Source of the DNA: an uncultured Collinsella sp.
GTDB lineage: Bacteria > Actinomycetota > Coriobacteriia > Coriobacteriales > Coriobacteriaceae
NCBI GenBank assembly: GCA_900549535.1
Contig: UROR01000040.1
Location: 1-15,511 of the forward strand
Direction of reading: 5' to 3'
Length of the DNA stretch: 15,511 nucleotides
Positions 7,659-14,640 of the stretch are shown here, piece by piece (position 1 is the first letter of the stretch; each line of letters starts with the position of its first letter). The notes under the pieces are model-generated. The model saw nothing but the letters and a program-made list of their open reading frames with translations. It searched no databases and was not told the origin of the DNA. Position numbers and translations under genes: made by a program.

Positions 7659-8807
7659 TTAATCGAGGATATCGTCGAGGGCACTCTTGATACGGTCGGT
7701 CACCGACTTCTTACCGGAAGCGACGTCATCGCCCATCTCATCGGCAAAAGCACGGAGCAGCTCGCGCTGCTTATTGGAAAGATTGGTGGGAACGACCACG
7801 CGCAGTTGCACGATCAGGCGGCCACGCGAACCGCCACCGCCAATGCACGGCATGCCGTAATTATTGACGCTCACGGTGTCACCGTACTGGGCGCCGGCGG
7901 GAACCGTCACCTTAACGACCTCGTCGGGCATAATGCCCTCGACCTCGATCTCGCAGCCGAGCGCAGCCTGCGCAATCGAGATATCGCTCACCAGGTACAG
8001 GTCGTCGCCGTTGCGCTTAAAGCGCTCGTGGTCGGCAACGCGCACGTTGACAATCAGGTCGCCCGAAGGCTCGCCGCGAAGGCCGGCCTCGCCAAAGCCG
8101 CTCACACGCAGCTGGCGACCAGTCGAAACGCCGGCGGGAATATCGATGTCGATCTTTTCGTGCGAAGGCGTGCGACCCTGACCGTCGCAGGTCTCGCAGG
8201 GATGGTCGATGACCGTGCCCTCGCCATGGCAGTCGGGGCAAGGCGAAGAGGACTGAACCTGGCCAAGGAACGAACGCTGAACCGTCGTGACGTAGCCCGT
8301 GCCGTGGCAGCGGCCGCACTGCTTTTCCTGTGCGCCCTCTGCCCTACCGGTGCCGTTGCAGTCCTCGCAAGGAGCAAGGCGGTCATAGCTGATCGTCTTT
8401 TTGCAGCCGAGCGCCGCCTCCTCGAGCGTCACCGAAAGCGAGATGGCCATATCACGTCCGCGACGACGCTCACGACGGCTGCGGGCGCCACCGCCGGCAC
8501 CGCCGCCAAAGAACGACGAGAACAAGTCGTCCATGCCCATGCCACCAAACATATCGTTGATATCGACGTAGCCCGAACCACCAGGGCCTTCGGCAGTGCC
8601 GTAACGGTCGTAGTTAGCACGCTTCTGCTCATCGGAAAGAACGGAATAGGCCTCGTTGAGCTCCTTGAACTTGGCCTCGGCCTCGGGGTCGTCCGAAACG
8701 TCCGGGTGTACGGTACGGGCCTTCTTTAGAAACGCGCGCTTAATCGTCCGCGCATCGGCATCCTTGTCGACGCCAAGTACCTCGTAGTAATCCCTATTTT
8801 CCGACAC
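7659..8807 (-). CDS. dnaJ: Chaperone DnaJ (class I Hsp40)
   Basis: This is the co-chaperone that delivers unfolded clients to DnaK and stimulates its ATPase. The 382-residue product is a complete type I DnaJ. The J domain has HPD at 34-36. A Gly/Phe region follows (about 70-107: MFGGMG, FSSFFGGGAGGG). The zinc finger has four CxxCxGxG repeats at C147/150, C164/167, C190/193 and C204/207, and C-terminal domains I and II run to the end. The start is GTG at 8807 (MSENRDYYEVLGV), 7 bases after GGAAGGA. An upstream ATG extension of 22 residues is not DnaJ-like. A second DnaJ-like gene lies just upstream. dnaK, grpE and hrcA are not in this window. Confidence 0.95.
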   Translation of the reverse strand: MSENRDYYEVLGVDKDADARTIKRAFLKKARTVHPDVSDDPEAEAKFKELNEAYSVLSDEQKRANYDRYGTAEGPGGSGYVDINDMFGGMGMDDLFSSFFGGGAGGGARSRRERRRGRDMAISLSVTLEEAALGCKKTISYDRLAPCEDCNGTGRAEGAQEKQCGRCHGTGYVTTVQRSFLGQVQSSSPCPDCHGEGTVIDHPCETCDGQGRTPSHEKIDIDIPAGVSTGRQLRVSGFGEAGLRGEPSGDLIVNVRVADHERFKRNGDDLYLVSDISIAQAALGCEIEVEGIMPDEVVKVTVPAGAQYGDTVSVNNYGMPCIGGGGSRGRLIVQLRVVVPTNLSNKQRELLRAFADEMGDDVASGKKSVTDRIKSALDDILD

Positions 8808-8846
8808 GACCGAATCCTTCCGACTTTCTTTATTGTCACAGTGCGT

Positions 8847-8874
8847 CCTATACCCAAGCTGGGCCGGCCGCAAA
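8847..8874 (-). promoter_or_regulatory. Weak candidate promoter upstream of dnaJ
   Basis: In the 74-base gap between the two DnaJ-type genes, a TATAGG box (8847-8852) lies 16 bases after TTTGCG (8869-8874), on the minus strand. The match to consensus is weak. I see no CIRCE inverted repeat and no HAIR (HspR) repeat in this gap. dnaJ may simply be co-transcribed with the upstream gene. Confidence 0.2.
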
Positions 8875-8881
8875 CTGAGGG

Positions 8882-9991
8882 CTAGATGTTATTGCATTGC
8901 GTAGGGCGAAAGCATGGCACGTTGCGAGCAGCTCGCAAACCAAACCCACACGAGCGCGAACATAAGCCGTTGGCAAAACCGTTGGCAAACTGCATCGCAC
9001 CGCGCTTCCACCACAGCAGGCTGCGATGAAGCACACCGTCCGAAAGCACCATGAACAGGCCCATGGTAAACGGAATAAAGCACATCACGGCAAAGGCCGA
9101 GAACACGCCCGAAATGGCCGAAAGCACCAAAAACGGCGCCACGATGCCCATCAGGTAAAAACCGGTACGAGCTTTGCCTTCCAAGCGCTCGGCCTCAACA
9201 TGGGCGCGGCCGACCAGGTCGCCGCCCGCGGCACCGTTGGTGCCAGCATGACCCATGCCGCTAATGCGGACCTCGTCGCCATCGTGCGTGCCGGCAGGAA
9301 ACTCAATCGTCTGCTCGGAGGTTACGCGAGTACGACCGCTGCCACCGCAATCAGGACAGGGGTCGGCCACGACTTTACCGGAACCGCCGCACTCGGGGCA
9401 GACCGACTGGAACGTGCCCGCACCAAACAGAAAGGACAGGTCGACGTCGATGTGGCCGCGACCGCCGCAGCTCGGACAGGTATGTGCATGCTCGGAGGAG
9501 ACAGAACCCGAACCGCCGCAATGTCCGCAAGTATCGAAACGCGTATAGCGGACGGTCTTGCGGGCACCGCCCTTGGCCTCCTTGGCGTCGAGCTTAATAT
9601 CGACGACCACGTTGGCGCCGTTCTCGGGATTGTAGGCAGCCTGGCCGCGACGCTGCTGGCCCCAGGCGCCACCAAAGGGAAAGCCGCCCTCAAAGGGATT
9701 GCCATAGCCCGTGTTGCCGGCGTAGCCGCCACCATAGGGCGAAGCCGTAGGAGCACCGGCGAAGGGATTGCCAGAACGCATGGCGTCGTAGCGCGCACGT
9801 TTTTGCTCATCCGAAAGCACGGCGTAGGCCTCGGAAACCTCTTTAAACTTTTCCTCGGCATCCGGCTCTTTGTTGACGTCCGGATGGAGCTTGCGGGCCT
9901 TTTGCTGGAAGGCCTTTTGAATATCACGCGAGGTGGCGTCCTTGGAAACACCCAGAATCTCGTAGTAATCTTTTTCGTTCATCGTCGCCAT
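8882..9991 (-). CDS. DnaJ-like membrane protein: J domain, zinc finger, membrane C-terminus; 3' end possibly frameshifted
   Basis: The 369-residue product starts like a type I DnaJ. The J domain has HPD at 36-38. A Gly/Phe/Asn-rich linker covers about 73-115. The zinc finger has all four CxxCxGxG repeats (C155/158, C172/175, C198/201, C212/215), followed by the start of C-terminal domain I (EQTIEFPAGTHDGDEVRISG). After GGDL at about 257-259 the similarity stops. Two hydrophobic segments follow at about 277-297 and 299-320. It is probably a membrane-anchored co-chaperone; function is inferred. The start chosen is ATG at 9991, 9 bases after AGGAGG; a second ATG is at 9982. From about residue 343 the frame becomes Cys/Arg-rich, while the neighbouring frame, ending at 8889, encodes a hydrophobic helix. 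A one-base deletion near 8960-8967 would explain this. Confidence 0.8.
   Translation of the reverse strand: MATMNEKDYYEILGVSKDATSRDIQKAFQQKARKLHPDVNKEPDAEEKFKEVSEAYAVLSDEQKRARYDAMRSGNPFAGAPTASPYGGGYAGNTGYGNPFEGGFPFGGAWGQQRRGQAAYNPENGANVVVDIKLDAKEAKGGARKTVRYTRFDTCGHCGGSGSVSSEHAHTCPSCGGRGHIDVDLSFLFGAGTFQSVCPECGGSGKVVADPCPDCGGSGRTRVTSEQTIEFPAGTHDGDEVRISGMGHAGTNGAAGGDLVGRAHVEAERLEGKARTGFYLMGIVAPFLVLSAISGVFSAFAVMCFIPFTMGLFMVLSDGVLHRSLLWWKRGAMQFANGFANGLCSRSCGFGLRAARNVPCFRPTQCNNI
8966..8989 (-). repeat. 12-base tandem repeat inside the DnaJ-like gene
   Basis: Two adjacent copies of TTTGCCAACGGY (minus strand) encode FANG-FANG at residues 335-342. They lie directly before the point where the reading frame appears to be lost. 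Such a repeat is prone to slippage, but a 12-base change alone keeps the frame. Confidence 0.85.
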
Positions 9992-10033
9992 GCGCGGCAA
10001 CCTCCTGCTCACAGCAGCGTATATATTCCGGTA

Positions 10034-10048
10034 ATTCTACCCGAGCGG
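10034..10048 (-). promoter_or_regulatory. Putative promoter of the DnaJ-like gene
   Basis: On the minus strand, CCGCTCGGG is followed directly by a -10-like TAGAAT (10034-10039), just after the hemW stop. The first 11 bases, CCGCTCGGGTA, recur exactly in front of lepA (14156-14166), where they lead into TAAGAT. An RNA starting here would have a leader of about 35-40 nt before ATG 9991. GGTA-GAAT-TACC also makes a small inverted repeat. No convincing -35 is seen. No CIRCE or HAIR heat-shock element is visible. Confidence 0.4.
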
Positions 10049-10049
10049 C

Positions 10050-11282
10050 CTAAGCTAGATCCCAAAACAGCTCGAACAGAACATTTCCATCGAGCCAGCC
10101 CAGTTGTGTCGGTGCTAAACGAGCTCGAACATGGCCCGCGACGACATCTGCCGAAGTGAAGGGCCCCTCATGGACCCCGAGCATCTCGGGCACCCAAGTG
10201 GCAAGACCCAATTCGAGCGCGCGATCGCAGGCAGCTGCCAGCTCGCCCGTTGGGATGACGCAAGCCGCACGAACCAACAGGTCGGACGCGACACCGCGCG
10301 TCATGCGACAAGCGAGCATCAGGTCTTCGGCCGCAGCCTCGCGCTGCGAGAGATATTCGGCCTCGAACGCCGTCGCGTCATCGTCACGTTGCACCAGACG
10401 CACGCGGAACGCATCGCCTCGAGAAGACACGCCGGGGAACAAACCTGCAAGACGGTCGAAAACCTCGGCATCGAGCATGCCCGCGGCAGAACGACCCAGG
10501 CCCAGGTAGCCCCGTCCGGTCCAGTAGGCAATGTTATGGGCGCACTCATGGCCGTCGAGTGCGTAGCTCGCCACCTCATACGGGTGATAGCCAGCCGCAC
10601 CCAGGCGCTCACGCGCCATGTCCATGCACGCAGCCTGAAAATCCTCGTCGGGCTCGAGCGACTCGTCGCGACACGCCATGCGATAAAGGGGCGTCCCCTC
10701 CTCGAGCGTGAGCGGGTAGACCGACACATGATGCGGCGCCGCCACCAGCACGCCATCGAGCGTGCGCTTCCAACTCGCTGCGGTCTGCCCGGGAAGTCCG
10801 CACATAAGGTCGCACGACACATCAAGCCCAGCGTTCTTGACCGTCGCGATGGCGGCGAGCGCCCGATCGGCATCGTGAATACGGCCGATGGCAGTAAGTT
10901 CGGCGTTATCGAGCGTTTGCACGCCCAGAGAGACGCGTGTGACACCAACCTTGGCAAGCGCAGTGGCAAGCTCGGCGGTCAGCGACTCGGGATTGGCCTC
11001 GCAGGTAAACTCAACGGGGGTACACCACGCACGAATACGCCGCGCCAGCTCCACCAGGCGCTCCCCCGCCAGCGACGGCGTACCGCCACCAACATAGACG
11101 GTGCGGATCTGGTCAAGGGCATCAGCCTTGCCAAAAGCATCGAGACGCGCGAACAACTGCTCAAAATAGGCATCGAGCGCAGCGCTCAGGTCGCACGGAG
11201 CAAAACTGCGCGAGTCAAAGTCGCAGTACCGGCACTTTTGGGCGCAAAACGGCACGTGCACGTACAGTGCGGTAACGGCCAC
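10050..11282 (-). CDS. hemW: Heme chaperone HemW (radical SAM, formerly HemN-like)
   Basis: HemW binds heme and is thought to insert it into target proteins. It is related to coproporphyrinogen dehydrogenase HemN but lacks that activity. The 410-residue product has the radical SAM motif C13-x3-C17-x2-C20 (FCAQKCRYCDF), GGGTPS at 65-70, and the HemW-specific heme motif HNxxYW (H249-N-I-A-Y253-W254), followed by a C-terminal winged-helix-like region. The start is GTG at 11282, two bases after the dus stop. Its Shine-Dalgarno GGAGG lies inside the dus coding end, pointing to coupling. Placement after lepA and before dnaJ genes is typical of Gram-positive genomes. Confidence 0.94.
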   Translation of the reverse strand: MAVTALYVHVPFCAQKCRYCDFDSRSFAPCDLSAALDAYFEQLFARLDAFGKADALDQIRTVYVGGGTPSLAGERLVELARRIRAWCTPVEFTCEANPESLTAELATALAKVGVTRVSLGVQTLDNAELTAIGRIHDADRALAAIATVKNAGLDVSCDLMCGLPGQTAASWKRTLDGVLVAAPHHVSVYPLTLEEGTPLYRMACRDESLEPDEDFQAACMDMARERLGAAGYHPYEVASYALDGHECAHNIAYWTGRGYLGLGRSAAGMLDAEVFDRLAGLFPGVSSRGDAFRVRLVQRDDDATAFEAEYLSQREAAAEDLMLACRMTRGVASDLLVRAACVIPTGELAAACDRALELGLATWVPEMLGVHEGPFTSADVVAGHVRARLAPTQLGWLDGNVLFELFWDLA

Positions 11283-11284
11283 CC

Positions 11285-12328
11285 TTAAGCCTCCAGCGGA
11301 TGAGGGGGCACCGATTCGCCGGCGGCAAGGGCGGCCTCGCAGGCCACCACATCGCGCTCGATCTCATCGACCAGTGCCATAAACTCCTCGTAAGTGGAAC
11401 AGCGCACCACATGGGCACGCCAAGCGGCGGCATGGGGCATGCCTTTTAAGTACCAGCTTGCATACGTGCGGGCACGCGACATGAGCGGCAGGAGCTCATG
11501 CGTCAGCGTTAGGTGCTCACGCAGGGCGTCCAGGCGCTCGACCGAGCTGCGCGGCGGCACCGGTATGCCATCGAGCGCAAGAGCGCGAGCATCACCAAAG
11601 ACCCAGGGATTACCGTAGATGCCGCGCGCGATAAACACCGCGCTGGCACCCGAGCAGCTCAGATGCCCAGCAGCGTCCTCGGCGGTAAACACGTCGCCCG
11701 AACCAATCACGGGAACCTCGACAGCGTCGGCCACCTCATCGACGACCGACCAATCGGCCTGGCCCGTGTAGAGCTGCGTGGCGCAACGACCATGCACGGC
11801 GACTGCGGCGGCACCGGCGCCTTCGAGCATCTGGGCAAACGTCGCGGCATTACGGTCCTCGGCATAAAAGCCCTTGCGAATCTTGACGGTCACGGGCACA
11901 TGCGCCGCGCCCACCGCCGCCTCGACGATCTTCTCGGCCAAATCGGGCGTGCGCATAAGGGCAGAGCCCTCGCCCTTGGTGACAACCTTTCGGGCAGGAC
12001 AGGCCATGTTGATATCGATGAGCGACAGGCGATCGCCAACGCGCTCCTCGACGGCGACGACGGCGCTCGCAAACTGCTCGGGCTTGGAGCCAAAGAGCTG
12101 CACGCAAATCTGCTGCTCCTCGTCGGCCGGTAGCACCAGGCGCCAGGTCTTGTTGCTGGCATAGGCAAGGCCCGCCACGCTCACCATCTCGCTGTAGGCA
12201 AGGTTGGCACCGCGGCGGCGGCACATGATGCGATAGGCGGGGTCGGTCACGCCCGCCATGGGAGCCATAAGGAACGGCTGCTCGGCATAGGCACCCAGCA
12301 GCCACTTGCTGTATTCAGAAAGCGCCAT
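11285..12328 (-). CDS. dus: tRNA-dihydrouridine synthase, DusB-like
   Basis: This is an FMN enzyme that reduces uridines in the tRNA D-loop using NADPH. The 347-residue product has the FMN-binding N-terminus MAPMAGVTD (21-29) and the catalytic cysteine C110 in DINMACPARKV. The other conserved segments are VKIRKG (148-153), AVHGR (177-181), GSGDVF (209-214) and IARGIYGNPW (233-242). Length and motifs fit the bacterial DusB group; the exact target position in tRNA is not readable. It starts at ATG 12328, only four bases after the lepA stop, with a weak AGGT upstream (TAGGTCCATG), so it probably depends on coupled translation from lepA. Sitting between lepA and hemW is less usual for a dus gene. 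Confidence 0.93.
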   Translation of the reverse strand: MALSEYSKWLLGAYAEQPFLMAPMAGVTDPAYRIMCRRRGANLAYSEMVSVAGLAYASNKTWRLVLPADEEQQICVQLFGSKPEQFASAVVAVEERVGDRLSLIDINMACPARKVVTKGEGSALMRTPDLAEKIVEAAVGAAHVPVTVKIRKGFYAEDRNAATFAQMLEGAGAAAVAVHGRCATQLYTGQADWSVVDEVADAVEVPVIGSGDVFTAEDAAGHLSCSGASAVFIARGIYGNPWVFGDARALALDGIPVPPRSSVERLDALREHLTLTHELLPLMSRARTYASWYLKGMPHAAAWRAHVVRCSTYEEFMALVDEIERDVVACEAALAAGESVPPHPLEA

Positions 12329-12332
12329 GGAC

Positions 12333-14144
12333 CTACTCGTCCACCTTGAGGATCGCCATAAAGGCCTCCTGAGGGACCTCGACCGAGCCGATGGCCTTCA
12401 TGCGCTTCTTGCCCTCTTTCTGCTTCTCGAGCAGCTTGCGCTTACGCGAGATATCGCCGCCGTAGCACTTAGCAAGAACGTCCTTGCGACGCGCTTTGAC
12501 GGTAGAACGGGCGATGATCTTGTTGCCGATAGCGCCCTGGATGGGCACCTCGAACAGCTGACGCGGAATAATCTCCTTGAGCTTGTCGCACAGGCCGCGG
12601 GCAAGACCGTAGGCCTTGTCCTTGTGGACGATAAACGACAGCGCGTCCACCTCGTCGCCCGAAAGCAAGATATCGAGCTTAACGAGCTCGGAGGGACGGT
12701 ACTCGTTGAACTCGTAGTCCAACGAAGCGTAACCCTTGGTGCGGCTCTTGAGCTGGTCAAAGAAGTCCAAGATGAGCTCGGCGAGCGGCATGTCAAAGCG
12801 CATCTCGACCGATTTGCTCGTGAGGTGAATCATGTCGGTAGTAATGCCGCGGTGCTCGATAGCGAGCTGCATGACGGCACCCGTGTACTCGGGCGGGCAG
12901 ATAATCTTGGCCTTGAGGTAGGGTTCCTCGATACGCTCGATGCGCGTAGCCTCGGGCAGATCCTGCGGGCTGCGGACATCAATCATCTCGCCGTCAGTCT
13001 TGTAGACGTGATAGTCCACCGAGGGGCTCGTGGCAATGAGGTCAAGATTGAACTCGCGCTCCAGGCGCTCCTTGACGACCTCCATATGCAGCAGGCCCAA
13101 GAAGCCCACGCGGAAGCCAAAGCCGAGCGCCACCGAGGTCTCGGGCTCCCACACCAACGACGGGTCGTTGACGTGCAGCTTATCGAGCGCGTCACGCAGG
13201 TTCTCGTAGTCCTTGTTATCGATCGGGAACAGGCCCGTATAAACCATGGGCTTGGCCTCGCGGTAGCCGGGAAGCGGCTCGGGGCAGGGGTTCGACGCCC
13301 AGGTAAGGGTGTCGCCCACGCGAACGGCCTCGGGGTCCTTCAGGCCCGTGACCACGTAGCCGACCTCGCCAACCGTCAGCGCATCAACCGGGGTCTCGGC
13401 AGGACGCTTGACACCCACGCCGTCGACCAAAAAGTCGCCCTCTGCCTGCATCATGCGCAGGGTATCGCCCTTTTTGATGGAGCCGTCAAAGACGCGCACC
13501 GTGGCGACGACGCCACGATACTCGTCGAAGTACGAATCCAGAATGAGTGCCTTGAGCGGCGCGTTCGCATCGCCCTTGGGCGGAGAGATCAAAAAGACAA
13601 TGGACTCCAGCAGATCATGGATGCCCTCGCCGGTCTTGCCCGAGACACACACGGCATCATCGGCAGGAATCGCCAGGTCATCCTCGATCTCGGTCTTAAC
13701 CTCATCGGGATGGGCCGAGGGCAGGTCGATCTTGTTGATGGCCGGCACAATATCCAGATCGGCGTTCATGGCGAGCGTCGCGTTGGAGACGGTCTGCGCC
13801 TCGACGCCCTGCGTGGCGTCGACAACGAGCACCGCACCCTCACAGGCTGCCAGCGAGCGCGAGACCTCATAGGTAAAGTCAACGTGGCCCGGCGTATCGA
13901 TGAGGTTGAACTGATACGTCTCGCCATCGTCGGCGTCATAGGACACGCGAACGGCATTGGACTTGATCGTGATGCCGCGCTCGCGCTCGATATCCATGGT
14001 GTCGAGCAGCTGCGACTCCATGTCGCGTTCGTCGACGGTATGGGTGAGCTCGAGGATGCGATCGCTGATCGTGGACTTGCCATGGTCGATGTGCGCAACG
14101 ATTGAGAAGTTGCGGATGTGGGAAATGTCAATTGAAGTATTCAT
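12333..14144 (-). CDS. lepA: Elongation factor 4 (LepA)
   Basis: LepA/EF4 is a translational GTPase that acts on stalled or assembling ribosomes. The 603-residue product matches the usual length of about 600. Motifs: G1 AHIDHGKS (17-24), G2 ERERGITI (53-60), G3 DTPGH (83-87), G4 NKID (137-140). The LepA-specific region includes GFRVGFLGLLHMEV, YASLDYE and a basic C-terminus (GGDISRKRKLLEKQKEGKKRMK). The start chosen is ATG at 14144 (MNTSIDISHIRNFSIVAHIDHG). No Shine-Dalgarno precedes it; instead a -10-like TAAGAT ends 7 bases before the ATG, suggesting a leaderless mRNA. A longer frame to 14204 would start inside the rpsT terminator and is rejected. It leads a tight run with dus and hemW. Confidence 0.97.
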   Translation of the reverse strand: MNTSIDISHIRNFSIVAHIDHGKSTISDRILELTHTVDERDMESQLLDTMDIERERGITIKSNAVRVSYDADDGETYQFNLIDTPGHVDFTYEVSRSLAACEGAVLVVDATQGVEAQTVSNATLAMNADLDIVPAINKIDLPSAHPDEVKTEIEDDLAIPADDAVCVSGKTGEGIHDLLESIVFLISPPKGDANAPLKALILDSYFDEYRGVVATVRVFDGSIKKGDTLRMMQAEGDFLVDGVGVKRPAETPVDALTVGEVGYVVTGLKDPEAVRVGDTLTWASNPCPEPLPGYREAKPMVYTGLFPIDNKDYENLRDALDKLHVNDPSLVWEPETSVALGFGFRVGFLGLLHMEVVKERLEREFNLDLIATSPSVDYHVYKTDGEMIDVRSPQDLPEATRIERIEEPYLKAKIICPPEYTGAVMQLAIEHRGITTDMIHLTSKSVEMRFDMPLAELILDFFDQLKSRTKGYASLDYEFNEYRPSELVKLDILLSGDEVDALSFIVHKDKAYGLARGLCDKLKEIIPRQLFEVPIQGAIGNKIIARSTVKARRKDVLAKCYGGDISRKRKLLEKQKEGKKRMKAIGSVEVPQEAFMAILKVDE

Positions 14145-14151
14145 GCGGACT

Positions 14152-14166
14152 ATCTTACCCGAGCGG
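14152..14166 (-). promoter_or_regulatory. Putative lepA promoter giving a leaderless mRNA
   Basis: On the minus strand, CCGCTCGGG leads into TAAGAT (14152-14157), and 7 bases (AGTCCGC) separate this box from the lepA ATG. Normal -10 to start-site spacing would place the first transcribed base at or next to the A of the ATG. A usable -35 would have to lie within the rpsT terminator and none is convincing. The same 11-base core appears in front of the DnaJ-like gene. Confidence 0.5.
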
Positions 14167-14169
14167 TAC

Positions 14170-14205
14170 AAAAAATGGAGCCTGTTCCATAAAACAGGCT
14201 CCATT
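14170..14205 (-). terminator. Strong Rho-independent terminator after rpsT
   Basis: A perfect 13-bp stem (AATGGAGCCTGTT paired with AACAGGCTCCATT) with a 6-base loop ends in a run of six T on the minus strand. It begins 35 bases after the rpsT stop and ends about 4 bases before the lepA promoter element. The other strand has only TTTAT after the stem, so it is one-directional for the minus strand. Confidence 0.93.
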
Positions 14206-14240
14206 TATGCGCGTAATCTGTGTGGTGTGAAATTTACAAC

Positions 14241-14507
14241 TTAGGCGTTGATGCTGTTCACGAGCTTGGCAAGACCGGACTTGCGGTTGGAAGCCTGGTT
14301 CTTGTGGATGACATGCTTAGCGGCAGCCATGTCGAGACGCTTGGTGACGGTCTTGAGGGCAGCCTGGGCCTTCTCGGCGTCGCCCTCGGCGACGGCGGAC
14401 TGGACGTGCTTGGTCAGCGTCTTGAGCTCGGACTTGACAGCCTTGTTACGCATGCGAGCTGCCTCATTGGTGCGGATACGCTTCTTCTGAGACTTGATGT
14501 TTGCCAC
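14241..14507 (-). CDS. rpsT: 30S ribosomal protein S20
   Basis: S20 is a helical, basic protein that binds 16S rRNA early in 30S assembly. The 88-residue product has the typical pattern: ANIKSQKKRIRTNEAARMRNKAVKSELKT near the start and HKNQASNRKSGLAKLVNSI near the end. The start chosen is GTG at 14507, behind GAAAGGA at 9-10 bases. A longer frame reaching 14576 lies in the structured leader and its extra residues are unlike S20. It has its own promoter, a folded leader and a strong terminator, so it is probably a single-gene unit between holA and lepA. Confidence 0.95.
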   Translation of the reverse strand: MANIKSQKKRIRTNEAARMRNKAVKSELKTLTKHVQSAVAEGDAEKAQAALKTVTKRLDMAAAKHVIHKNQASNRKSGLAKLVNSINA

Positions 14508-14529
14508 TTCTGGAGTTCCTTTCGAGTTC

Positions 14530-14577
14530 CTTGCAAAAAATGTATGACACCTCTGAGACACGGTGAGGTCATGCAAG
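14530..14577 (-). promoter_or_regulatory. Structured leader of rpsT
   Basis: The 5' end of the predicted mRNA can fold on itself. An outer stem CUUGCA (14572-14577) pairs with UGCAAG (14530-14535). Within it, AUGACCUC pairs with GAGGUGUCAU with a two-base bulge. A run of six U follows the inner hairpin, so the inner part also resembles a small terminator. The outer stem's 3' arm runs into AAGGAAC, just before the true Shine-Dalgarno AAAGGA. This could be an attenuator or an S20 feedback site; both are inferences from sequence symmetry. Confidence 0.45.
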
Positions 14578-14582
14578 CGCCT

Positions 14583-14591
14583 ACTATAGCA
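14583..14591 (-). promoter_or_regulatory. rpsT promoter, extended -10
   Basis: On the minus strand TGCTATAGT gives an extended -10 element (TG-n-TATAGT), close to consensus. No -35 stands at the right distance; the nearby TTGACA at 14621-14626 is 32 bases away. The expected start of transcription, near 14576-14578, coincides with the first bases of the leader's outer stem. Confidence 0.65.
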
Positions 14592-14640
14592 CGCTCCCCC
14601 TCAAAGGGATAGAACGAATTTGTCAAATAGGCAGGTATCA

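Noticed and set aside
6042..8729. 895-codon open frame on the plus strand, antisense to phoH, mtaB and dnaJ
   Set aside because: It mirrors strongly biased GC-rich codons of real genes opposite, has no recognisable domain or consistent start, and crosses three genes. The same applies to the plus-strand frames at 163-2169 (opposite pnp), 12306-14105 (opposite lepA), 9026-10159 and 10131-11288.
8808..8881. Heat-shock operator (CIRCE or HAIR) between the DnaJ-type genes
   Set aside because: No TTAGCACTC/GAGTGCTAA pair or CTTGAGT/ACTCAAG pair is present. The GGCCGGCC palindrome at 8862-8869 is only an 8-base GC-rich symmetry.
14145..14204. Longer lepA start at 14204
   Set aside because: It would begin inside the rpsT terminator stem and adds 20 residues absent from LepA; the family start pattern begins at MNTS.
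14583..14626. TTGACA at 14621-14626 as -35 of the rpsT promoter
   Set aside because: It lies 32 bases from TATAGT, far beyond the 16-18 needed, and no -10 stands at the right distance. The extended -10 explains the promoter better.
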